Assembly: GCF_019656335.1 (NCBI RefSeq)
Contig: NZ_BPLZ01000006.1
Coordinates: forward strand, 124,001-188,000
Direction: 5' to 3'
Source: Pseudomonas sp. NCCP-436
GTDB taxonomy: Bacteria; Pseudomonadota; Gammaproteobacteria; Pseudomonadales; Pseudomonadaceae
Length of the DNA stretch: 64,000 bases
A model generated the notes under the pieces. That model was not told where the DNA came from and did not search any database. It saw only the letters and a list, made by a program, of their open reading frames with translations. Of the stretch, positions 56,809 to 64,000 are shown in pieces. Each line of letters opens with the position of its first letter. The first letter of the stretch is position 1. Position numbers and translations under genes: made by a program.

Positions 56809-57086
56809 TAGAGCACCATATGCACGCGCCCGGTGGCACGCAGGTCAGCATGGATGGCCTGCAACTGTTCAACCCCGGTGGCGGTGATCAGTACCTGTAC
56901 CGACAAAAAGTTGCCGTTGCGGCTGTCACGCATCATCAGGGTAGAGCTGTCCAGATCCGGGGCGTGGCGGCGGATTACTTCGATGACCAGCTCGGAAAAG
57001 CCCTCGCCAGCAGTACCGATCACCTTGATCGGGTAGCGATCGCAGGGAAACTCGATCTTCGGCGCTTGAATGTCGCTATCACTCAT
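56808..57086 (-). CDS. ybeD: YbeD-like protein (DUF493)
   Basis: A 92-residue ferredoxin-like protein ([37 protein letters not shown]) of the DUF493 family. YbeD is structurally similar to ACT-type regulatory domains and is consistently encoded between dacA/dacC and lipB, which suggests a link to lipoylation. No biochemical function is established. It overlaps lipB by one base. Confidence 0.93.
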   Translation of the reverse strand: MSDSDIQAPKIEFPCDRYPIKVIGTAGEGFSELVIEVIRRHAPDLDSSTLMMRDSRNGNFLSVQVLITATGVEQLQAIHADLRATGRVHMVL

Positions 57087-57157
57087 ATCTCATGCGGGCC
57101 CACGGCCCGTCCTCCGGTGGCCGCCCATGGCAAGCGGCCGGCTCGTGTCGTGGCTCT

Positions 57158-58318
57158 CTAGTTGAACAGGCCGTAGAAGAACAGGCGGATGCTGTCCCAC
57201 AGACGGCGCAGCAGGCCGCCCTCCTCGACAGTTTCCAGCGCAACCAGGTCAGTACTGCGCACCACCTCGTCACCGAGTCGAACCTCGACCTTGCCAATCA
57301 CGTCGCCCTGCTGGATAGGCGCCACCAGTTGCGGCTCCAGCACCATGCTCGCCTGCAATTTCTCCAACTGCCCCTTGGGCATGGTCAGGGTCAAATCCTC
57401 GGCCAGACCGGCCTTGACCTGCGAAGCCTGGCCCTTCCAAACGATTGCCTGAGCCAGTTCAGCGCCCTTCTGGTAGAAGGTGCGACTCTCGAAGAAGCGG
57501 AAACCATAGGTCAGCAGCTTCTGCACCTCGGCCGCCCGCGCCTGCTCACTAACGGTACCGAACACCGAGGCGATCAGTCGCTGGCCGTCACGCACGGCAG
57601 AGGCCACCAGGCAGTAACCGGCCTCCTCGGTATGACCGGTCTTCAGCCCGTCAACGGTACTGTCGCGCCACAGCAGCAGGTTGCGATTGGGCTGCTTGAT
57701 ACCGTTCCAGAGGAACTCCTTCTGCTTGTAGATGGCGTAGTGCTCCTGATCATCGAAGATGATTGCGCGAGCCAGCTTGGCCATGTCATGTGCCGAGGAG
57801 TAGTGATCCGGATCCGGCCAGCCGGTGGAGTTGACGAAGAACGTGTTGGTCATCCCCAGGCGCCGGGCATGGGTGTTCATCATGTCGGCAAAGGCGTCCT
57901 CGCTACCAGCGATGTGCTCGGCAATGGCGACACTGGCATCGTTGCCGGACTGGATGATGATGCCGTGCAGCAGGTCGTTCACCGAGACTTCCTTGCCAAC
58001 CTCGATGAACATCTTCGAGCCGCCCATGCGCCAGGCCTTCTCGCTGACGCGCACCATGTCGGTTTCCTTGATCTGGCCGCGATTGATCTCCTGCGTGGCG
58101 ATATAGGCGGTCATCAGCTTGGTCAGGCTGGCCGGTGGCAGACGCTGGTCACCGTTACTTTCCACCAGCACCTGGCCGCTGGCCGCGTCCATCAGCACAT
58201 AGGATGTCGCCGCCAGTTGCGGCGGCGCGGGGATCACTTGCTGGCTGGCTCCGACGAGCGGAGCAGTCAACAGACCCAGGAAGAAGAAAGCACGTTGCGC
58301 GAAGCTGGTGATGTTCAT
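57158..58318 (-). CDS. dacC: D-alanyl-D-alanine carboxypeptidase (PBP5/6 type)
   Basis: A 386-residue low-molecular-weight penicillin-binding protein that trims the terminal D-Ala of peptidoglycan stems. After a signal peptide come the active-site motifs SxxK at S64-K67 (PASLTKL), SGN at 124-126 (IQSGNDAS) and KTG at 226-228 (DGLKTGHT). A C-terminal beta domain is followed by an amphipathic membrane-binding helix (LRRLWDSIRLFFYGLF). Pseudomonas genomes name this PBP5 gene dacC. Upstream are rlpA and two short hairpins. Confidence 0.96.
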   Translation of the reverse strand: MNITSFAQRAFFFLGLLTAPLVGASQQVIPAPPQLAATSYVLMDAASGQVLVESNGDQRLPPASLTKLMTAYIATQEINRGQIKETDMVRVSEKAWRMGGSKMFIEVGKEVSVNDLLHGIIIQSGNDASVAIAEHIAGSEDAFADMMNTHARRLGMTNTFFVNSTGWPDPDHYSSAHDMAKLARAIIFDDQEHYAIYKQKEFLWNGIKQPNRNLLLWRDSTVDGLKTGHTEEAGYCLVASAVRDGQRLIASVFGTVSEQARAAEVQKLLTYGFRFFESRTFYQKGAELAQAIVWKGQASQVKAGLAEDLTLTMPKGQLEKLQASMVLEPQLVAPIQQGDVIGKVEVRLGDEVVRSTDLVALETVEEGGLLRRLWDSIRLFFYGLFN

Positions 58319-58351
58319 CCGTCTCTCGAAAATGTGTTGCTTGAGTTGAGC

Positions 58352-58392
58352 GACCCCTCAGGGTCATCGACTGGCCTGCCCGAGCAGGCCAG
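58352..58392 (-). other. Tandem hairpins between rlpA and dacC
   Basis: GACCC/GGGTC (58352-58356 and 58361-58365) and CTGGCCTGC/GCAGGCCAG (58371-58379 and 58384-58392) form two successive stems in the 109-bp gap. Neither has a T-tract. They may terminate or attenuate read-through from rlpA into dacC. Confidence 0.4.
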
Positions 58393-58427
58393 GAAGTTAG
58401 TCCGGTAAAAAACGCTTAAGTTGCCAG

Positions 58428-59441
58428 TTAGTCACCCTGTACCAGAGTCGGCTGCCCCAGGTTAGCCAGGCGGACGCTGCTCTGCAGCTGCTCAGCCTCG
58501 CCCTGATTGCTCAGCGGCCCGAGACGTACGCGATGCAGGATCTGCTGGTTGCGTACCACTGAGCTGACGAATACCGGGACACTGGTAGTCTGGCTCAGCT
58601 TGGCCCGGAGCAGCTCCGCAGCGTCCGGATTGGCGAAGGCTCCCACCTGGAGATACAGGCCAGAGGCTGCGAGTGAATCGTTTTTTTTTACGTCCACCTG
58701 TACCGGCAGGATGGCCGCGGCATGCTGCTCGGGCGGCGGCGAGTACTGTTCGACCACCTGTGGTATCGCCTTGGCCACCGGCTCGGCGACCATCGCCTTG
58801 GCTGGCTGCGCATTGGCCAGCACCATCGGCACTGGCCGCCCCTGCTGAGCCCACCATTCGTGCGGATCAATACCCTCGACCCGCACCTGTGCGGTTCCCT
58901 TCTCGGCATAACCAAGCTTCTTGGCCGCCGCAAAGGACAGGTCAATTATGCGATCAGAGTAGAACGGCCCACGGTCGTTGACCCGCAGAATCACGCTCTT
59001 GCCATTCTCCAGATTGGTCACCCGTACGTAGCTGGGTAACGGCAGAGTCTTGTGTGCAGCGGTCATACCGTACAGATCGTAGGTTTCACCGTTGGCAGTG
59101 GCCTGGCCATGGAACTTGGTACCGTACCAGGAGGCCGGGCCCACCGCGACATAGCGACGGGCATCCTGAATCGGATAGTACTGCTTGCCGAACACCACGT
59201 AGGGACTGGCCTTGACCGGCCCGTAGTGCGGCATGGGGATGGCATCCGGAATCTTCGACACGTCCACATCCCACCAGGGCGCGCCATCCTGGTGCGGCCG
59301 GCTGAAATCGCTTGGACCGGAGATCGAGCCGCCCTGGTTAGGCGCAACGGTACTTTGCGCCGGGCGATTGCTGGAACAGCTCACCAGCAGCAGGGTGGCA
59401 CCCAGGAGGGCAGCCAGCGGCATGAGTTTGGACACAGTCAT
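58428..59441 (-). CDS. rlpA: Septal lytic transglycosylase lipoprotein RlpA
   Basis: A 337-residue outer-membrane lipoprotein. The lipobox LLVSC gives Cys22. A double-psi beta-barrel domain follows at about 100-200 (ASWYGTKFHGQATANGE; VNDRGPFYSDRIIDLS). A C-terminal SPOR domain (about 260-335, LYLQVGAFANPDAAELLR) recognises stem-less septal glycans. In P. aeruginosa RlpA cleaves these denuded strands during daughter-cell separation. The stop and the mltB region lie in the order expected for the rodA-mltB-rlpA-dacC run. Confidence 0.96.
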   Translation of the reverse strand: MTVSKLMPLAALLGATLLLVSCSSNRPAQSTVAPNQGGSISGPSDFSRPHQDGAPWWDVDVSKIPDAIPMPHYGPVKASPYVVFGKQYYPIQDARRYVAVGPASWYGTKFHGQATANGETYDLYGMTAAHKTLPLPSYVRVTNLENGKSVILRVNDRGPFYSDRIIDLSFAAAKKLGYAEKGTAQVRVEGIDPHEWWAQQGRPVPMVLANAQPAKAMVAEPVAKAIPQVVEQYSPPPEQHAAAILPVQVDVKKNDSLAASGLYLQVGAFANPDAAELLRAKLSQTTSVPVFVSSVVRNQQILHRVRLGPLSNQGEAEQLQSSVRLANLGQPTLVQGD

Positions 59442-60448
59442 TGCTTACCCCGTGCTTCGACCAGCGCCTCGGCCAGCTGATTGACGGCCATGGCGTACAT
59501 CACGCTGCGATTGTAACGGGTGATGGTGAAAAAGTTGGGCAGACCGAACCAGTATTCGTCACCTTCAGCACCTTCCAGACGAAACGCCGTGACCGGTGTC
59601 TCATCGGCCAGTACATCGGCACTGCGCCAGCCCAGCTCACGCAGCTCAGCAACGCTCTTTACCGGATCAAGCCCCTGGGTCAGCCCTTCATCGACCCGCT
59701 CGCCGCTGACTTCGGCACGACTGGCCACCTGGCCGCCTGCTTGCCAGCCGTGGCGTTTGAAATAGCTGGCGACGCTGCCAATGGCATCGGTCGGGTTGCT
59801 CCAGATATTGATGCGTCCATCGCCGTCGAAATCCACGGCATAGGCCCGGAAGCTGCTGGGCATGAACTGCGGCAGTCCCATGGCGCCGGCATAAGAACCC
59901 TTGAGCGAGAGCGGGTCGACCTGTTCCTCACGGGCCAACAGCAGAAACTCGCGCAGCTCCTTGCGGAAGAACGGCGCACGCGGCGGATAGTCGAAAGCCA
60001 GGGTCGACAAGGCATCCATTACCCGCCAGCTACCGGTATTGCCGCCATAAAAGGTTTCCACACCGATGATGGCGACAATGAACTGAGGTGCCACACCATA
60101 TTCGGCCTCGGCCTTCTCCAGCGCAGCCTGGTTGCGGCTCCAGAATTCCACTCCCTGGCTGATGCGCTTGTCGGTGATAAAGATCGGCCGGTAATCCTTC
60201 CACGGTTTGACCTTTTCCGCCGGACGCGAAATGGCGTCGAGAATCGCCTGCTTGCGCTCCACTTCAGCAAACAGCCCTTGCAACTGCTCGCTGGCAAAGC
60301 CGTAGTCGCGGGTCAGTTCGTCGATGAACTCGGCCACCTGCGGCGCCCCCTGATAGTCGGCCGCCACGGCCTGGGCAGCGGTACCCAACGCACCGGCCAG
60401 GCCAATCCCCAGCAGCGTTCGAGCCGCCCAACTGCGCAATGCATGCAT
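59438..60448 (-). CDS. mltB: Lytic murein transglycosylase B
   Basis: A 336-residue periplasmic enzyme (family GH103) that cleaves MurNAc-GlcNAc bonds and forms 1,6-anhydroMurNAc. A signal peptide (about 1-30) precedes the catalytic domain, with E131 in IIGVETFYGG as the likely catalytic acid. GAMGLPQFMPSSFRAYAVDFDGDG is a long conserved stretch of the family; the first part (GAMGLPQFMPSS) is intact. No lipobox is visible, so it may be the soluble SltB1-like form. The ATG at 60448 after GGGAG was chosen over an in-frame start at 60484 inside rodA. Its 3' end overlaps the rlpA start by 4 nt. Confidence 0.95.
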   Translation of the reverse strand: MHALRSWAARTLLGIGLAGALGTAAQAVAADYQGAPQVAEFIDELTRDYGFASEQLQGLFAEVERKQAILDAISRPAEKVKPWKDYRPIFITDKRISQGVEFWSRNQAALEKAEAEYGVAPQFIVAIIGVETFYGGNTGSWRVMDALSTLAFDYPPRAPFFRKELREFLLLAREEQVDPLSLKGSYAGAMGLPQFMPSSFRAYAVDFDGDGRINIWSNPTDAIGSVASYFKRHGWQAGGQVASRAEVSGERVDEGLTQGLDPVKSVAELRELGWRSADVLADETPVTAFRLEGAEGDEYWFGLPNFFTITRYNRSVMYAMAVNQLAEALVEARGKQ

Positions 60449-60465
60449 CGATTCAAAACTCCCGA

Positions 60466-61611
60466 TCAAACCTGGGCGATCCACTTTCTATGGGTATGGA
60501 TCGCCATCAAAACTCCAAAGCCGGCCAACAGCGTCACCAGATGAGTACCCCCATAGCTGATGAACGGCAACGGCACCCCTACGACTGGCAGCAACCCACT
60601 GACCATCCCGATATTGACAAAGACATAGACGAAAAAGGTCATGGTCAGCGCTCCGGCCAGCAGCTTGCCAAACAGCGACTGAGCCTGGACGGTAATTACC
60701 AAACCACGCGCGAGCAACAGCAAATACAACAACAGCAACAAACAGACACCAACCAGCCCGAACTCTTCAGCCAGCACGGCGATGATAAAGTCCGTATGGC
60801 TTTCCGGCAAAAAGTCCAGGTGCGACTGAGTACCCAGCAGCCAGCCCTTGCCCAGCACTCCGCCGGAACCGATGGCAGCTTTCGACTGAATGATGTTCCA
60901 GCCCGCACCCAGAGGGTCACTTTCCGGATTGAGGAAAGTCAGCACCCGGCGCTTCTGGTAGTCATGCATGACGAAGTACCACATGCCCACGGCAATCGGC
61001 ACCACCGCAGCCGCCGCGCCAGCAATCCAGCGCCACTGCAGCCCGGCCATAAAAACAACGAAGGCGCCAGAAGCAAGAATCAGCAGCGAAGTGCCCAGAT
61101 CCGGCTGCTTGACGATCAGCACGAAAGGCACGCCGATCATCGCCAGACTGATCAGCACATGCTTGAACCTCGGCGGCAGGCTGTGCCGGGACAGGTACCA
61201 GGCAATGGTCATCGGCATGATGATTTTCATCAGTTCCGAGGGCTGAAAGCGGATCACCCCGGGAATGTTGATCCAGCGCGTGGCCCCCATCGCCGTGTGC
61301 CCCATTACCTCAACCACCCCCAGCAAAGCGACGCCGATCACATAGGCCAGCGGCACCCAACGCGCCATAAAACGTGGATCGAGCTGGGCAATCACCACCA
61401 CAGCGGCCATGCCGATACCGAAAGAGGAGGCCTGCTTGAGCAGCAGATCCACATTCTTGCCACTGGCCGAATAGAGGATGAACAAACCGCCGGCGCCGAG
61501 CATGAGCAGCAACAGCAGCAGCCAGCCATCGAGGTGCAGACGCTGCAGCAGACTGGCACGGCGGCGCAGCACATCCTCGTCGGACAGCACCCGGTCGAAA
61601 TTGCTCTTCAT
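60466..61611 (-). CDS. rodA: Elongasome peptidoglycan polymerase RodA (SEDS)
   Basis: A 381-residue SEDS glycosyltransferase with about ten membrane helices that polymerises lipid II for side-wall growth with PBP2. Family segments are GATRWINIPGVIRFQPSELM, PDLGTSLLILASG, LPESHTDFIIAVLAEEFG and PLPFISYGGTHLV. A 25-residue cytoplasmic N-terminus precedes the first helix. The start overlaps the pbpA stop by 4 nt, so partner proteins are co-translated. Confidence 0.97.
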   Translation of the reverse strand: MKSNFDRVLSDEDVLRRRASLLQRLHLDGWLLLLLLMLGAGGLFILYSASGKNVDLLLKQASSFGIGMAAVVVIAQLDPRFMARWVPLAYVIGVALLGVVEVMGHTAMGATRWINIPGVIRFQPSELMKIIMPMTIAWYLSRHSLPPRFKHVLISLAMIGVPFVLIVKQPDLGTSLLILASGAFVVFMAGLQWRWIAGAAAAVVPIAVGMWYFVMHDYQKRRVLTFLNPESDPLGAGWNIIQSKAAIGSGGVLGKGWLLGTQSHLDFLPESHTDFIIAVLAEEFGLVGVCLLLLLYLLLLARGLVITVQAQSLFGKLLAGALTMTFFVYVFVNIGMVSGLLPVVGVPLPFISYGGTHLVTLLAGFGVLMAIHTHRKWIAQV

Positions 61612-63503
61612 CGCTGGGTAACCTCGGCATTGGCAGGTGAACTGGCGAATTGGGCCTTGAGCTGCCCGTTGTCATCCAGCAGCCAGGCATCCATCACCTG
61701 CTTGACCACCGGTGCGGCGACCCCGGAACCAGACTCGCCGTTTTCCACCATCACCGCCACCGCGATCTGCGGGTTTTCCACCGGAGCAAAAGCAACGAAC
61801 AGGGCATGATCGCGATGACGCTCCTGCAGCTTGTTGCGGTCATACTTCTCGCCCTGCCTGATGGCCACCACCTGCGCCGTACCACTCTTGCCGGCAATAC
61901 GGTAGGCCGCCTCCTCACCCACCTTGCGTGCCGTACCGCGAGCACCGTGCATGACTTCCTCCATAGCGCGGATACCGTAGTCCCAAAACTTCGGATCACG
62001 CAGCACGATATCCGGCAGCGGATTCTCGTCCACCGGACGGCGACCATCGATACTCTTGGCCAGATGCGGGCGAATCCACTTGCCACGGGTGGCCATCAGT
62101 GTCGTGGCCTGAGCCAGCTGCAGTGGCGTAGTTTGCATGTAGCCCTGACCGATGCCGAGAATCAACGTCTCGCCCGGGTACCAGGGCTGGCGGTAACGGG
62201 CCCGCTTCCATTCGCGCGAAGGCATCAGCCCGGCGGTCTCCTCGAACATGTCCAGCGCCACGCGCTGGCCGAGACCGAAGCGGCTCATGTACTCGTGCAA
62301 ACGATCCACGCCCATTTTGTGCGCCAGATCGTAAAAATAGGTGTCGTTGGAACGGGCAATCGCCAGGTTCAGATCCACCCAGCCGTCGCCATTGCGGTTC
62401 CAGTTGCGGTACTTGTGACTGTGGTTGGGCAGTTGGTAGAAGCCCGGGTCGAACACCCGCGAGGTGGGTGTGACTACGCCGGCATCCAGGCCTGCCACAG
62501 CCACCATCGGCTTGATCGTCGAGCCTGGCGGATAAAGCCCGCGCAGTACCCGGTTGTACAGCGGCTGATCGATGGAATCACGCAACTCGCCGTAAGCCTT
62601 GAAGCTGATCCCTGTAACGAAGGGATTGGGGTCGAAGCTCGGTTGGCTGACCATCGCCAGCACCTCGCCAGTGTTCGGGTCAATGGCCACCACCGCCCCA
62701 CGTCGACCACCCAAGGCACTCTCTGCGGCCTCCTGCAGGCGTACATCGAGACTCAGAACAATGTCCTTGCCCGGTTTCGGATCAATGCGGTTGAGCACCC
62801 GCAGCACCCGCCCACGAGCATTGGTCTCGACCTCCTCGTAGCCTACCTCGCCGTGCAACTCATCCTCGTAGAAACGCTCAATACCGGTCTTGCCGATGTG
62901 GTGGGTGCCGGCATAGTCGGTCGGATCCAGGCGCTTCAGCTCCTGTTCGTTGATACGTCCGACATAACCGACCGAATGAGCGAAATGCTCCCTCTGCGGA
63001 TAGTGGCGTACCAATTGTGCTGCCACCTCCACACCTGGCAGGCGGAACTGGTTGACCGCCACACGGGCGATCTGCTCCTCGCTCAGCTCGAACAGGATCG
63101 GCACCGGCTCAAATGGCCGGCGCCCCTGACGCACGCGGCGCTCGAACAACTCGCGTTCGTCAGCGCTCAGTTCCAGCACTTCGACCACGGTATCAAGCAC
63201 GCTGAGCCAGTCTCCGGCACGCTCACGAGTCACCGTCAGACTGAAACTGGGCCGGTTGTCGGCGATGATCACCCCGTTGCGGTCGAAGATCAGACCACGG
63301 GTCGGCGGCAGCGGCTGCACATGAATGCGGTTGTTCTCCGCCAGGGTGCTGTGATGCTCGTACTGGATCACCTGCAGGTAGTACATGCGCGCAATCAGTA
63401 CGCAGATCAGCAGCACAATGAGCATCACCCCAATCAGCACACGGCCGCGCACTACGCGCGCGTCTTTCTCGTGGTCCTTGATGCGAATCGGCTGGTGGGG
63501 CAT
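61608..63503 (-). CDS. mrdA: Elongasome transpeptidase PBP2
   Basis: A 631-residue class B penicillin-binding protein (pbpA in pseudomonads). One membrane helix (about 20-43) leads to the pedestal domain and transpeptidase domain. The active-site motifs are S328-K331 (PGSTIKP), SND at 385-387 (ARSNDTYF) and KSG at 539-541 (AGKSGTAQ). It cross-links side-wall peptidoglycan with RodA and is the target of mecillinam and imipenem. Confidence 0.97.
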   Translation of the reverse strand: MPHQPIRIKDHEKDARVVRGRVLIGVMLIVLLICVLIARMYYLQVIQYEHHSTLAENNRIHVQPLPPTRGLIFDRNGVIIADNRPSFSLTVTRERAGDWLSVLDTVVEVLELSADERELFERRVRQGRRPFEPVPILFELSEEQIARVAVNQFRLPGVEVAAQLVRHYPQREHFAHSVGYVGRINEQELKRLDPTDYAGTHHIGKTGIERFYEDELHGEVGYEEVETNARGRVLRVLNRIDPKPGKDIVLSLDVRLQEAAESALGGRRGAVVAIDPNTGEVLAMVSQPSFDPNPFVTGISFKAYGELRDSIDQPLYNRVLRGLYPPGSTIKPMVAVAGLDAGVVTPTSRVFDPGFYQLPNHSHKYRNWNRNGDGWVDLNLAIARSNDTYFYDLAHKMGVDRLHEYMSRFGLGQRVALDMFEETAGLMPSREWKRARYRQPWYPGETLILGIGQGYMQTTPLQLAQATTLMATRGKWIRPHLAKSIDGRRPVDENPLPDIVLRDPKFWDYGIRAMEEVMHGARGTARKVGEEAAYRIAGKSGTAQVVAIRQGEKYDRNKLQERHRDHALFVAFAPVENPQIAVAVMVENGESGSGVAAPVVKQVMDAWLLDDNGQLKAQFASSPANAEVTQR

Positions 63504-63521
63504 CGCCAGGCAGTGCCTACT

Positions 63522-63989
63522 TCACTTGTGGTAGGGATGGCCGGACAACACGGTCCAGGCACGGTAGATTTGTTCGCCCAGCAACACTCGAACCAACGGA
63601 TGCGGCAAGGTCAGAGGCGACAGCGACCAACGCTGCTCGCTGCGCGCGCAGACTTCCGGGGCCAACCCTTCCGGCCCGCCGACCATGAGGTTGACGTTGC
63701 GCGCCTCCAGGCGCCAGCGATCCAGTTCGGCAGCCAGTTGCTCGGTGCTCCATGGCCTGCCATTGACCTCCAGAGTGACAATGCGTTCGCCCGGCTGCAC
63801 CTTGCTCAACATGGCCTCGCCTTCCTGGCGGATTAACCGGGCAACGTCGGCATTCTTGCCGCGCGTCTGCAGCGGGATTTCCACCAGCTCCAGCGGCAGC
63901 TCCGGCGGCAGGCGCTTGACATACTCCTGCCAGCCCTCCTCGACCCAGCGCGGCATGCGCGAGCCGACGGCAATCAGCCTGATGCGCAT
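63522..63989 (-). CDS. rlmH: 23S rRNA m3-pseudouridine-1915 methyltransferase RlmH
   Basis: A 155-residue SPOUT methyltransferase that N3-methylates pseudouridine 1915 in helix 69 of 23S rRNA. N-terminal [19 protein letters not shown], the SAM-binding knot [12 protein letters not shown] and the C-terminal [22 protein letters not shown] region (ends in the functional HPYHK) are canonical. AAGG at the very edge of the window is its ribosome-binding site. rsfS would be expected upstream, beyond the window. Confidence 0.98.
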   Translation of the reverse strand: MRIRLIAVGSRMPRWVEEGWQEYVKRLPPELPLELVEIPLQTRGKNADVARLIRQEGEAMLSKVQPGERIVTLEVNGRPWSTEQLAAELDRWRLEARNVNLMVGGPEGLAPEVCARSEQRWSLSPLTLPHPLVRVLLGEQIYRAWTVLSGHPYHK

Positions 63990-64000
63990 GAGCGAACCTT

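Noticed and set aside
61650..63836. A 728-codon plus-strand frame opposite mrdA (PBP2) and rlmH
   Set aside because: Antisense shadow of two conserved genes; no recognisable domain, and it crosses their intergenic junction.

Overview
The window is a continuous piece of a gammaproteobacterial chromosome, almost certainly from Pseudomonas or a close relative (Pseudomonadaceae). The evidence is gene order and protein character: mraZ-to-lpxC in the Pseudomonas arrangement, secA beside argJ and a Nudix/ThiE-like fusion, yajQ with a receiver/GGDEF-like protein and panE, rnpB between mraZ and rsmI, and rlmH-pbpA-rodA-mltB-rlpA-dacC-ybeD-lipB. Coding density is very high. I saw no insertion sequence, prophage, CRISPR array or tRNA. 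The species cannot be named from the sequence alone.

Layout. (1) About 1-6.6 kb: a PA4642-type small protein, a SulP-STAS transporter, purine and uracil salvage genes (hpt, upp, uraA), a DUF481 outer-membrane-type protein and an alkyltransferase-like protein. (2) About 6.7-16.2 kb: an AmpG muropeptide permease with an internal duplication, yajQ, a signalling/pantothenate run (receiver plus degenerate GGDEF, panE, histidine kinase, cobalamin adenosyltransferase), the Nudix/ThiE-like fusion and argJ. (3) About 16.3-38.6 kb: secA, an M23 peptidase, dciA, and the complete dcw (division and cell wall) cluster on the minus strand from mraZ down to ftsZ and lpxC. A clear promoter and a four-copy 10-bp repeat resembling a MraZ operator precede mraZ. 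(4) 38.9-39.3 kb: RNase P RNA. (5) About 39.3-48.6 kb: rsmI, divergent from lpoA-yraN-diaA/gmhA-dolP, then sspB-sspA, the cytochrome bc1 genes petABC, and rplM-rpsI. (6) About 48.8-56.1 kb: an aldo/keto reductase, an LCAD-type acyl-CoA dehydrogenase facing an AraC-type regulator, zapE, trpS, an alpha/beta hydrolase and zapG. (7) 56.2-64 kb: lipB, ybeD and the elongation and peptidoglycan-remodelling genes dacC, rlpA, mltB, rodA, pbpA, rlmH, all on the minus strand.

The unifying theme is the cell envelope. The window carries both SEDS/class B PBP pairs (FtsW-FtsI for septation, RodA-PBP2 for elongation), all cytoplasmic Mur ligases, MraY and MurG, an outer-membrane PBP activator (LpoA), remodelling enzymes (DacC, RlpA, MltB, M23), the recycling permease AmpG and the lipid A committed-step enzyme LpxC.

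I found no convincing undescribed multi-gene system. The items most worth a second look are smaller: the 77-residue tandem repeat in AmpG, the DiaA-like protein that keeps both GmhA catalytic residues, the degenerate GGDEF receiver protein, the mraZ operator array, and two adjacent palindromes between the acyl-CoA dehydrogenase and the AraC-type gene. Coordinates of motifs and repeats were counted by hand.
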